A program made the translations under genes and the position numbers. Of a stretch of 38,365 nucleotides of DNA, positions 9,798 through 17,984 are shown piece by piece. The DNA is taken from contig JAJFGH010000097.1 of the NCBI GenBank assembly GCA_021776275.1, forward strand, positions 1-38,365, written 5' to 3'. Source of the stretch: Alphaproteobacteria bacterium. Lineage in GTDB: Bacteria; Pseudomonadota; Alphaproteobacteria; GCA-2746255. Each line of letters begins with the position of its first letter. The first letter of the stretch is position 1. The notes below the pieces were generated by a model, which saw only the letters and a list, made by a program, of their open reading frames with translations, did not search any database and was not told the DNA's origin.

Positions 9798-12543
9798 AAT
9801 GGGCGGCGGCCCAGTCCGAAGCCCAGTTCGTCTCGACGACAATCGGCACGGAAAGCGTCACGGCGGGCGCTGCCGCCTGCTCCATCACCTCGGCGGCAAG
9901 CTTCGCGGTGGCTTCGACTTCGGCATCTGGCGCCTCGAAAACAAGTTCGTCATGCACCTGCAGCAGCATCTTCGCGGCAAGCCCGGCCTTGGCCAACGCG
10001 TCCGGCATGCGGATCATCGCGCGCTTGATAATGTCGGCGGCGGAACCTTGAAGGGGCGCGTTGATGGCGGCGCGCTCGGAAAAATTCCGCCGCGCCGGGT
10101 TCTTGTCCTGGATTCCGGGAACGTAGCAGCGCCGCCCGAAAAGCGTCGTGACAAAACCCTGCTCGCGCGCCAGCGCCTTCGTCGCCTCCATGTAATCGCG
10201 GATGCCGGGATAGCGCTGGAAATACGCTTCGATATAAGCCGCCGCATCCCCTTGCGCGATCCCAAGCTGACGGGCGAGGCCGAAGGGGCTGATGCCGTAG
10301 ATGATCCCGAAATTGATGGCCTTCGCCTGGCGGCGCACCATCGGGTCCATGCCCTCGATCGGCACGCCGAACACCTGAGAGGCGGTCAGCGCATGAATGT
10401 CGACCCCATCCAGAAAGGCTTCGCGCAGGGTGACGATGCCCGCCACTTCCGCCAACAGGCGAAGTTCGATCTGCGAATAATCGGCGGAAAGAAGCTGCGA
10501 GCCTTTTTCCGGAACGAAGGCCTTGCGAATCTTGCGGCCCTCGGGCATGCGGATGGGAATGTTCTGCAAATTCGGATCCGAAGACGCCAGCCTTCCCGTC
10601 GAGGTGCCCGCCATGGCAAACGACGTGTGCACCCGGCCCGTTTCGGGATGCACCTGCTCCATCAGGCTATCCGTATAGGTGCTTTTAAGTTTGGCAATTT
10701 GCCGCCATTCCAAAACCAGGCCCGGCAGCGCATGCCCCCCGGTCGCAAGGTTCTCGAGCACGTCCGCCCCGGTGCCATAGGCGCCCGCCTTCCCCTTCTT
10801 GCCGCCCGCGAAGCCCAGCTCGTCAAACAGCACTTCCCCAAGCTGTTTCGGCGAAGCCACATTGAACGGATGACCGGCCGCCGCATGAATTTTTTCTTCC
10901 AGACCCACCATCCGCTTTGCAAAATCCGTACTTAATTTGCGCAGCTGCGCCTTGTCGACGCGAATGCCCACGCGCTCCATCGCAACCAAAACCGGCACCA
11001 GCGGGCGTTCGATCGTTTCGTAGACCGTTGCCATCCGTTCCTTTGCAAGCCTGGGCTTCAGCAATCGGTAGAGCTTGCCCGTCACGTCCGCATCTTCGGC
11101 CGCGTATTCGCACGCCCGTTCGAGCCCGACCTCGTCGAAACGAAGCTTGCCCCGGCCGCTGCCAACGACGTCTTTGTATTTGATTGTCTCGACCCCAAGA
11201 TGAAGGCGCGCAAGCTCGTCCATCCCATGGCCATGCCGACCGCCCTCGAGAACGTAGGAAATCAGCATCGTGTCGTCGAAAGGGGCAATGGCGATGGCGT
11301 GGCGCGCCATCACCACCATGTCGTATTTCAGGTTCTGACCGACTTTAAGGACGCCCGGATTTTCAAGAAGCGGCTTCAGCGCTTTCAAGGCCGCCTGAAA
11401 ATCGATTTGCGAAAGCGGCCCTTCCGCCTCCCCTTCCAACGCCAATGTCTCCGCCTCCGGCCGACGGTGGGCCAACGGCACGTAGCAGGCTTTGTCCGGG
11501 GCGATGGATAAAGAAAAACCGACCAGCTCGGCCTGCATCGCGTTCAGGCTGGTCGTTTCCGTATCGAAAGCCACCACCCCCGCCGCCACCGCCGCGTCCA
11601 CCCAGGCCTGCAAGCGCGGCACCGTCTGCACCAGCTCATAGGCGTGGGGACCGGATGGCGGGGGCGGCGCCGCGTCGTCGCCCGCCCGCGTCTCGCCCTC
11701 GACCCGCGCCGCCAGGGTCCGGAACCCCTGGGCCAACAGGAACGCCCGCAATTTCTCCGGGTTCAGCGCCTTGACCCGGAAACTATCGATGGCCGCCGGC
11801 ACCGGCACGTCGTCGCGAAGCTCGACCAGCCGCCGCGAGATGCGCGCCAGATCGGCGTTCTCCTGGAGCCGTTCGCGGCGCTTCGGCTGTTTGATCTCGT
11901 CCGCATGGGCGAGCAAATTTTCAAGGTCGCCATATTCCCGGATCAGCTCGGCCGCCGTCTTGACGCCGATGCCCGGAACCCCCGGCACGTTGTCGGTCGA
12001 ATCGCCCGCCAGCGCCTGCACGTCCACCACCCGGTCGGGCGCCACGCCGAATTTCTCTTCCACTTCTTTCGGTCCGATTGTGCGATTGCCCATCGCATCG
12101 AACATCGTGATCTTTTCATCGACAAGCTGCATCAGGTCCTTGTCGGAGGAGACGATCGTCACCTTCGCGCCCTCGCGCGCAGCGGCGCGGGCATAGGTTG
12201 CGATCAAATCGTCCGCCTCGAACCCTTTCAGCTCGATGGCGGGCAAATCGAACGCTTGCGTCGCCTCGCGAATAAGCGGGAATTGCGGGATCAGGTCTTC
12301 CGGCGTTTCCGTCCGGTTCGCCTTGTAATCGGGATAAATATCGTTGCGGAAATTGACCCGGGCCGCGTCGAAAATAATGGCGATGTGGTCGGCGTCCGTG
12401 TCGTCGATCAGTTTCATCAGCATCTGGGTGAAGCCATAGACGGCGCCGACCGGCGTGCCGTCCGGCCGCGTAAGCGGCGGCAGCGCATGATAGGCACGAA
12501 AAATGAATCCAGAGCCATCAACGAGAAAAACGTGCTTGGGCAC
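9796..12543 (-). CDS. polA: DNA polymerase I
   Basis: KHVFLVDGSGFIFRAYHALPPL (5' nuclease), FDTETTSLN (3'-5' exo), SADYSQIELRLLA, RRQAKAINFGIIYGIS, LLQVHDELVFEAP. Likely GTG start at 12543. Confidence 0.97.
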   Translation of the reverse strand: MPKHVFLVDGSGFIFRAYHALPPLTRPDGTPVGAVYGFTQMLMKLIDDTDADHIAIIFDAARVNFRNDIYPDYKANRTETPEDLIPQFPLIREATQAFDLPAIELKGFEADDLIATYARAAAREGAKVTIVSSDKDLMQLVDEKITMFDAMGNRTIGPKEVEEKFGVAPDRVVDVQALAGDSTDNVPGVPGIGVKTAAELIREYGDLENLLAHADEIKQPKRRERLQENADLARISRRLVELRDDVPVPAAIDSFRVKALNPEKLRAFLLAQGFRTLAARVEGETRAGDDAAPPPPSGPHAYELVQTVPRLQAWVDAAVAAGVVAFDTETTSLNAMQAELVGFSLSIAPDKACYVPLAHRRPEAETLALEGEAEGPLSQIDFQAALKALKPLLENPGVLKVGQNLKYDMVVMARHAIAIAPFDDTMLISYVLEGGRHGHGMDELARLHLGVETIKYKDVVGSGRGKLRFDEVGLERACEYAAEDADVTGKLYRLLKPRLAKERMATVYETIERPLVPVLVAMERVGIRVDKAQLRKLSTDFAKRMVGLEEKIHAAAGHPFNVASPKQLGEVLFDELGFAGGKKGKAGAYGTGADVLENLATGGHALPGLVLEWRQIAKLKSTYTDSLMEQVHPETGRVHTSFAMAGTSTGRLASSDPNLQNIPIRMPEGRKIRKAFVPEKGSQLLSADYSQIELRLLAEVAGIVTLREAFLDGVDIHALTASQVFGVPIEGMDPMVRRQAKAINFGIIYGISPFGLARQLGIAQGDAAAYIEAYFQRYPGIRDYMEATKALAREQGFVTTLFGRRCYVPGIQDKNPARRNFSERAAINAPLQGSAADIIKRAMIRMPDALAKAGLAAKMLLQVHDELVFEAPDAEVEATAKLAAEVMEQAAAPAVTLSVPIVVETNWASDWAAAH

Positions 12544-12562
12544 CGCGCTCAAAACGTCGCGC

Positions 12563-12721
12563 CTAACGGCTTTTCTTGTCCAGAACGAAACGCTGCGAGC
12601 AATAGGGGCAGACAATCTCTCCCTGGTCTTCCATGTCGAGAAAAACGCGGGGGTGCCCCGCCGCGCCGCCGCCATCGCATGCGACGATCGGCTTCTTCAC
12701 GGAAATCGTTTCGTTTTCCAT
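12563..12721 (-). CDS. Small zinc-ribbon (CHCC-type) protein
   Basis: MENETISVKKPIVACDGGGAAGHPRVFLDMEDQGEIVCPYCSQRFVLDKKSR; C...H...CPYC pattern. Confidence 0.85.
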   Translation of the reverse strand: MENETISVKKPIVACDGGGAAGHPRVFLDMEDQGEIVCPYCSQRFVLDKKSR

Positions 12722-12854
12722 CTGGCTCGTCTTTCCTGTCTGGCCTGTCTGGGCCCGAATCCAGGCCCATGGCCTTGATCGCTTCGGCGATTCGACGGAT
12801 GATAGCGATTGCAAGCGCACAATCAACTGTCCGCCCTCTTAAAGCCTGAACCGA

Positions 12855-13844
12855 ATGAACGCTTCCAGCGAAAACCCTGCGGCGACGCCGCCTTGCGAGA
12901 ACGCCATCGCAATCCGCGGCCTGGAAAAAACCTATGGCGGCGGCGTCCATGCCCTTGAGGCGTTCGACCTCACGATCCCGCGCGGCTCCTTCTTCGGCCT
13001 GCTGGGGCCGAACGGGGCCGGAAAATCGACCCTGATCAACGTGCTCGCCGGCCTCGCCATCAAGACGGCGGGCGATGTGAAAATCTGGGGGTTCGATCTC
13101 GACCGCGCCCCCAGGCACGCCCGCGCCGCCATCGGCGTCGTGCCCCAGGAATTGAACATCGACCCTTTTCTCACCCCGCGCGAGGCGCTGGAGGTGCAGG
13201 CCGGGTTTTACGGCGTGCCGAAGAAGGCGCGCCGCACGGACGAAATCCTGCGGGCGCTGCACCTTTCCGATAAGGCGGAGGCGTATGCCCGCGCGCTGTC
13301 GGGCGGCATGCAGCGCCGCCTGCTGATTGCCAAAGCCATGGTGCACAGCCCGCCCATTCTCGTTCTGGACGAGCCGACCGCCGGCGTTGACGTCGAACTT
13401 CGCCAGCAACTTTGGGAGTTGATCCGCGCCCTCAACGCAAAGGGCACGACGGTGCTGCTGACAACCCATTATCTGGAAGAAGCCGAACAGCTTTGCGACC
13501 GCATCGCCATCATCAATCAGGGCCAGCTTGTCGCCTGCGACCAGACGGAAACCTTGCTCCGCCGGATGGACAAACGGGAAATGCTGGTCACTCTCGCCGA
13601 AGATTTGAGCGAAGTGCCCGCCGCGCTAAAGCGCTTTCAGGCCAGCCTGCAGCCGCCACGGGTTCTGCATTTCAAATTCCGCACCAGCGAGACCGGCATC
13701 GGCGATATTTTAAACGCCGTGCATGAAACGGGCCTCACCGTGTCCGACCTGACGACGCGCGAAAGCGATTTGCAGGACCTTTTCCTGCAACTCACGCGAA
13801 GCGCGGCCATCGGGAAAAAGGCGGGACGCGTTGCGAAGGCATAG
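12855..13844 (+). CDS. ABC-2-type transporter ATP-binding protein
   Basis: GPNGAGKSTLINVLAGL Walker A, LSGGMQRRLLIAKAMVHSPPILVLDEPTAGVD signature/Walker B. Confidence 0.95.
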   Translation: MNASSENPAATPPCENAIAIRGLEKTYGGGVHALEAFDLTIPRGSFFGLLGPNGAGKSTLINVLAGLAIKTAGDVKIWGFDLDRAPRHARAAIGVVPQELNIDPFLTPREALEVQAGFYGVPKKARRTDEILRALHLSDKAEAYARALSGGMQRRLLIAKAMVHSPPILVLDEPTAGVDVELRQQLWELIRALNAKGTTVLLTTHYLEEAEQLCDRIAIINQGQLVACDQTETLLRRMDKREMLVTLAEDLSEVPAALKRFQASLQPPRVLHFKFRTSETGIGDILNAVHETGLTVSDLTTRESDLQDLFLQLTRSAAIGKKAGRVAKA

Positions 13845-13995
13845 CGTCTTCCTTTTCCTTTCCATTCTGCTGGCCGCCTGGATTGCCGACCGCAAAGCGG
13901 CGCTGCCTTCCGGCGCCGAAGCGGTGGCGGCCAGCCCCGCCGGGGAGAAAAAATTACGCGCCGGCCCGTTTGCGGCGACGCCGCCTTTGGAGTAG
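13831..13995 (+). CDS. Possible 54-aa secreted/membrane micro-ORF overlapping the ABC gene
   Basis: TTG start, LRRHSVFLFLSILLAAWIADRKAALPSGAEAVAASPAGEKKLRAGPFAATPPLE*; signal-peptide-like N-terminus. Confidence 0.3.
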   Translation: MRRHSVFLFLSILLAAWIADRKAALPSGAEAVAASPAGEKKLRAGPFAATPPLE

Positions 13996-14028
13996 GTTTT
14001 CTCGCCGGGATTAAACGGTCCGGCATAT

Positions 14029-14087
<59 letters not shown>

Positions 14088-14105
<18 letters not shown>

Positions 14106-15159
14106 AATTTCGGCTGGGCGTCGACGATGTCGTCTTTCAGGCTCAGGACGAAGGCGGCGATGTGAGCATGATTGTTACGGCGGCTGCCGGCCCCCATTGT
14201 GGGCCGGTCGGCGAGCAGGACAGTTGCCTGTCCCGAGGTCTCCCAGAGCATCAAATGCATATTGAGTTAGGTACAGCTACCGCTACAACCAGCTTGGGTG
14301 TTCTTTACATTTCATCATCGTCCTGAACCTAAGCTTCATACGATTTGCAGAATGTGCATTGGCTTAATCGGCTGCCAGCCGCGCACCCATATGAGTGCAA
14401 GCTTGGAGGCGCTACCAATGTCGACAGACTTGGCCTAGTTTGAATCGTCCTTAGCATAAGCATCTGGAATCGAAATGCTCAAAAATATCATCCGATTACG
14501 AACATCGTCATCCGTCGGTTTTTCTGGCAGCGCGTCTGTCCTAAAACGCGCATAGTCAAAAAAGGCGGCTGCATGAAGAGAAAGATGGACAGCATCCCAA
14601 ATCGCTTGATCATATCTCCTTGGCAACTTGATGCGGGGAACACCGGTCGGCTCCACCACTACCTCACCCCCCGGCAAGCTATGCATCCTCGAATCATGCA
14701 CCTGAACCTCTGAAATCAGTTCGCGCAGGGCATGCCCGACTTCATCCTCATCGGCATATTCAATGACTTCCCGCAAAATGGGAACAACATCATCCGGAAG
14801 TTGCGGGAAAGCATCCGCATGCGTTCCATGCTTGGTGATATTCTTTTTGCCAATCAGAGAATAAGTTAGCGCGCGCTCGGCATAGTCAACCAGCCGGCTC
14901 AGAGCCAACGGCATCACCGCGCGGGCCGATTCAAACTTCTTTCTGCGCCGTTCGTTGTTATGACGATCCGATTTCTTAGTTGACCAAACCAATACCGCAA
15001 TAGTGAATATAGCCGCGACAAGTGCGGACAAGCCGGACGCCAGGGCTTCGTGCGCATAAGCCCAGGCCATAAGATCTGTTGCGTAGCAAGTCATGCCGCC
15101 GGCCCCAATTGTTCCGAAACAAACATCGCCTACTGCATCTCGCCGGGTGCGCCAAATTT
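14088..15159. mobile_element. Small insertion at the tRNA-Arg 3' end bounded by a 23-bp direct repeat (att-like)
   Basis: ATCTCGCCGGGTGCGCCAAATTT at 14088-14110 (tRNA 3' end) and again at 15137-15159; interior visibly AT-richer; no integrase seen. Confidence 0.7.
14435..15094 (-). CDS. Orphan protein with one N-terminal TM helix, inside the tRNA-Arg insert
   Basis: 219 aa: LASGLSALVAAIFTIAVLVWSTKKSDRHNNERRRKKFESARAVMPLALSRLVDYAER...; no family recognised. Confidence 0.7.
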   Translation of the reverse strand: MTCYATDLMAWAYAHEALASGLSALVAAIFTIAVLVWSTKKSDRHNNERRRKKFESARAVMPLALSRLVDYAERALTYSLIGKKNITKHGTHADAFPQLPDDVVPILREVIEYADEDEVGHALRELISEVQVHDSRMHSLPGGEVVVEPTGVPRIKLPRRYDQAIWDAVHLSLHAAAFFDYARFRTDALPEKPTDDDVRNRMIFLSISIPDAYAKDDSN

Positions 15160-15215
15160 TTCAGTGGGATCGTCGAAGCCACGGCCCCAGGATTAGGAAA
15201 CAGGCGATCGCCGTT

Positions 15216-15788
15216 TTATTTAAACCGCTTGCACTCGCGCGCGCCCTCGCCCCAGAAATCCGCACATTGGGCCTTCGTTATGTCGCCCTTCTCTTTGATC
15301 TTGGCGATGACATAGGCCGCCACCCGGGCAATGTCGGCGTCGCTTAGACGTTTCGCCGGCTTTGGCGGTTTGTCCTCGCCAAGCTCGGCCGCCGTCATGC
15401 CATAACAGTCGTAGCCCTTATAGGCCTTGCGATGAAAAGCGGGCATGCCGGTGCCGGGGCGGCCACAGGCAACCACTTCGACCAGATATTCTTCCGTCAA
15501 AATCGTCTCGCGCAGCGAAAGCGCCGCGCCGCCATACCCGCCGCCGCCGCCGCCATGCCATTTGTGGCAACCGACGCAATTTGCCTTTTTGTAAACCTGC
15601 TTGCCGCGATCCAGATCGGAACTGGCGCCGCCTTCGGCCAGGGCCTCGCCTGCCGCCGGCGCCGTTTCGGAAAGTTCCGCCGCCGTGGAAGCGCTTGGCT
15701 CCAGCTTTCCTCCAAACCAAAGCACGCTCAACATGCCGCAGGCCAACAACACGGCGACGAAAGAGGGAAGAAAAGTGCGAAAATTCAT
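15216..15788 (-). CDS. c-type cytochrome, likely partner of the PQQ dehydrogenase
   Basis: N-terminal signal/anchor; GKQVYKKANCVGCHKWHG haem motif; PGTGMPAFH. Confidence 0.9.
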   Translation of the reverse strand: MNFRTFLPSFVAVLLACGMLSVLWFGGKLEPSASTAAELSETAPAAGEALAEGGASSDLDRGKQVYKKANCVGCHKWHGGGGGGYGGAALSLRETILTEEYLVEVVACGRPGTGMPAFHRKAYKGYDCYGMTAAELGEDKPPKPAKRLSDADIARVAAYVIAKIKEKGDITKAQCADFWGEGARECKRFK

Positions 15789-15844
15789 GGCGGGCGTTTC
15801 CTTAAATCTTAATGGGCTTGCTATGGGTCAGTTTAACACGGCCC

Positions 15845-15887
15845 AAAATAAAAAGGGGTGCTCCGCCTTTTCGGCGAAGCACCCCTT
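15845..15887 (-). terminator. Minus-strand Rho-independent terminator/attenuator between PQQ-ADH and cytochrome c genes
   Basis: aaggggtgct...agcacccctt hairpin; minus strand continues into TTTTTATTTT. Confidence 0.75.
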
Positions 15888-15909
15888 CCCCCCTGAACCG
15901 TTCAAGCCG

Positions 15910-17709
15910 CTACGGCAATGCGAAGATGAAAAGCATGCCGCCTGGCTTTATCTTTTCCAGCCCCTTGGTGCCATCGACGAACCATTTCGGCCAGGCGCCG
16001 CCCAGACCAACGGCCAGCGCCACATATTGCTTTCCGTCCACCTCATAGGTGACCGGAGGCGCGTTGATGCCGGCCCCGGTTTCGAAACGCCACAGCTCGT
16101 CGAGCGATTTCCCGTCCAGCGCCACCAGGGCCCCTTCCGGATAGCCGACAAAGACCAAATCGCCGGCCGTCGCCAGAACGCCGCCCAGCATCGGATAGAC
16201 GGTTTCCTGCTTGGCGGCGACCTTGCCGGTCGTCACGTCAACCGCCGTCACGCTGCCGGTAATCGGCTGAAACTGCTTCGGCCCGCCGCCGGTGAACCAT
16301 TCCCGATATTTATGGCTGCCCGGCTCGACCGGCTGGTTGTCGATCTGGTTGCAGCTTTCGATCACCGGAATGTAGACGAGCTTGCGCTCCGGGTTGTAGG
16401 CCATCGGCGGCCAGTTCTTGCCGCCCATATTGCCGGGGCAGGTGCGGCCCGTCTTGTCTTCGCGGGTCGGCGCCGTGCCGGGTTCGTATTTCTGAACATC
16501 CGCATTCGGATCGTAAGAGTTCGGCCGGCCCGTCTTGGGGTCCAGCCCCTTCGTCCAGGTTACCTTTTTGACGAACTGGGTCGCCCACTGGAATTTTCCG
16601 GACTGGCGGTCGAAGGCATAGAGATAGCCGTTGCGATTGGCATGGAGCGCAAGCTTTTTCGCGCCATCCCCTTCCTCAAGATCGACGAGGATATGCTCGG
16701 AAACCGAATCGTAATCATAGGGATCGTTCGGCGTGTATTGGAAATGCCATTTGATTTCGCCGGTCGTCGCATCCAGCGCCAGCACGCTGTTCGTATAAAG
16801 ATTGTCGCCGGGACGATAGGCGTTGTCCCAATCGGGGCTTGGATTGCCGACACCCCAATAGAGGAGGTTCAACTCGGCATCATAGGAACCCGTCACCCAG
16901 GTCGGCCCGCCGCCAGTTTTCCACGCTTCGTGGCTGTCCTTCCAGGTCTCGTGGCCGGGCTCGCCCGGCGCCGGCACCGTATAGGTGCGCCACATTTCCT
17001 TGCCGGTCATCAGGTCCGTCGCCGCCAGCCAGCCGCGAATTCCATATTCGCCCCCGGCAACCCCGGTGATGGCCATGTTCTTGACGATCAAAGGCGCCGC
17101 CGTAATCGTTTCGGATTTGTCGGGATCGGCAATCGTCCGCTCCCAGAGAAGTTCGCCGGTTTTCTTGTCGAGAACCAGCAGACGGCCATCGAGAACGTGG
17201 GAAACCACCTTGTCTTTCCAAAGGGCAACGCCGCGATTGTTCACCCCGCAACAGGTGACGTTGCCGGCCCAGTCGCGATCGATTTCCGGGTCGTATTGCC
17301 AAACGAGTTTCGGCTGGCCTTTGCGAACGTCGTATTTGTAGACGGTCCCCCAACCGTCGGGGATATACAAATAGCCGTCTTCGACGATGGGCGTCGCCTC
17401 ATGGCCGCCATGGGGCCAGATGCCGCCCGCCTCGACGCCGCCAAGGACTATCGTGCCGGTAACCTGCAATTTTTTAATGTTCTTGCGGTTGATGTCGTCC
17501 AGACGGGAGAAACGATGGGCGCCGTAATTGCCGTGATGGGTGATCCAGTTTTCCGGCTCCCGATAGGCGTTCATGAGCCGTTCGTTGGTTACCTGTGCGC
17601 TGGCATCGTTCCGCTGACCGCTCTCGACGAAGAGGGCGAGCGCCAAAAGAACGCCGCCGACGCCCACCAGAATCCAGGGCCATTTCTTTGCGCTTGTCTC
17701 CAATTTCAT
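15910..17709 (-). CDS. PQQ-dependent alcohol dehydrogenase (quinoprotein), predicted lanthanide type
   Basis: TCCGVNNRG (vicinal Cys pair), WGVGNPSPDWDNAYRPGDNLYTNSVLALDATTGEIKWHFQYTPNDPYDYDSVSEH; DYD motif; Met at 17709. Confidence 0.93.
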   Translation of the reverse strand: MKLETSAKKWPWILVGVGGVLLALALFVESGQRNDASAQVTNERLMNAYREPENWITHHGNYGAHRFSRLDDINRKNIKKLQVTGTIVLGGVEAGGIWPHGGHEATPIVEDGYLYIPDGWGTVYKYDVRKGQPKLVWQYDPEIDRDWAGNVTCCGVNNRGVALWKDKVVSHVLDGRLLVLDKKTGELLWERTIADPDKSETITAAPLIVKNMAITGVAGGEYGIRGWLAATDLMTGKEMWRTYTVPAPGEPGHETWKDSHEAWKTGGGPTWVTGSYDAELNLLYWGVGNPSPDWDNAYRPGDNLYTNSVLALDATTGEIKWHFQYTPNDPYDYDSVSEHILVDLEEGDGAKKLALHANRNGYLYAFDRQSGKFQWATQFVKKVTWTKGLDPKTGRPNSYDPNADVQKYEPGTAPTREDKTGRTCPGNMGGKNWPPMAYNPERKLVYIPVIESCNQIDNQPVEPGSHKYREWFTGGGPKQFQPITGSVTAVDVTTGKVAAKQETVYPMLGGVLATAGDLVFVGYPEGALVALDGKSLDELWRFETGAGINAPPVTYEVDGKQYVALAVGLGGAWPKWFVDGTKGLEKIKPGGMLFIFALP

Positions 17710-17984
17710 GGAGGACCTCCCCATCCTAACTGTGTTTTTTTGCCCCCGGCCGGGCCGGTCTTTGTCTTTGGGTTCTCATGATGCCGCCTTCTCGATGAAC
17801 TGCCAAGCTCCTTTTCCGGGCTGGAAAATCGTTGCGTTTCCGCGATTTTTTTCAGACCTGGCCTGGCCCAAACGGCGCAATTTTCGGTTGATGCGGGAGG
17901 GGTGCTGCCCCACACTCCCCTGGCTTCGCCGGGCCTTTTAAGCCGCGCCAGGCAGAAAAAATAGACGTTCAAACGAGGAACCCC

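Noticed and set aside
15601-17781. 726-aa plus-strand ORF
   Set aside because: Antisense to the clearly coding PQQ dehydrogenase; a GC-rich shadow ORF with no recognisable domain.
17890-17950. Palindromic GC-rich segment (ggggtgctgccccacactcccctggcttcgccggg)
   Set aside because: Looks like a common dispersed palindrome or weak terminator upstream of the TPR-PRMT; not supportable as a specific element from one copy.
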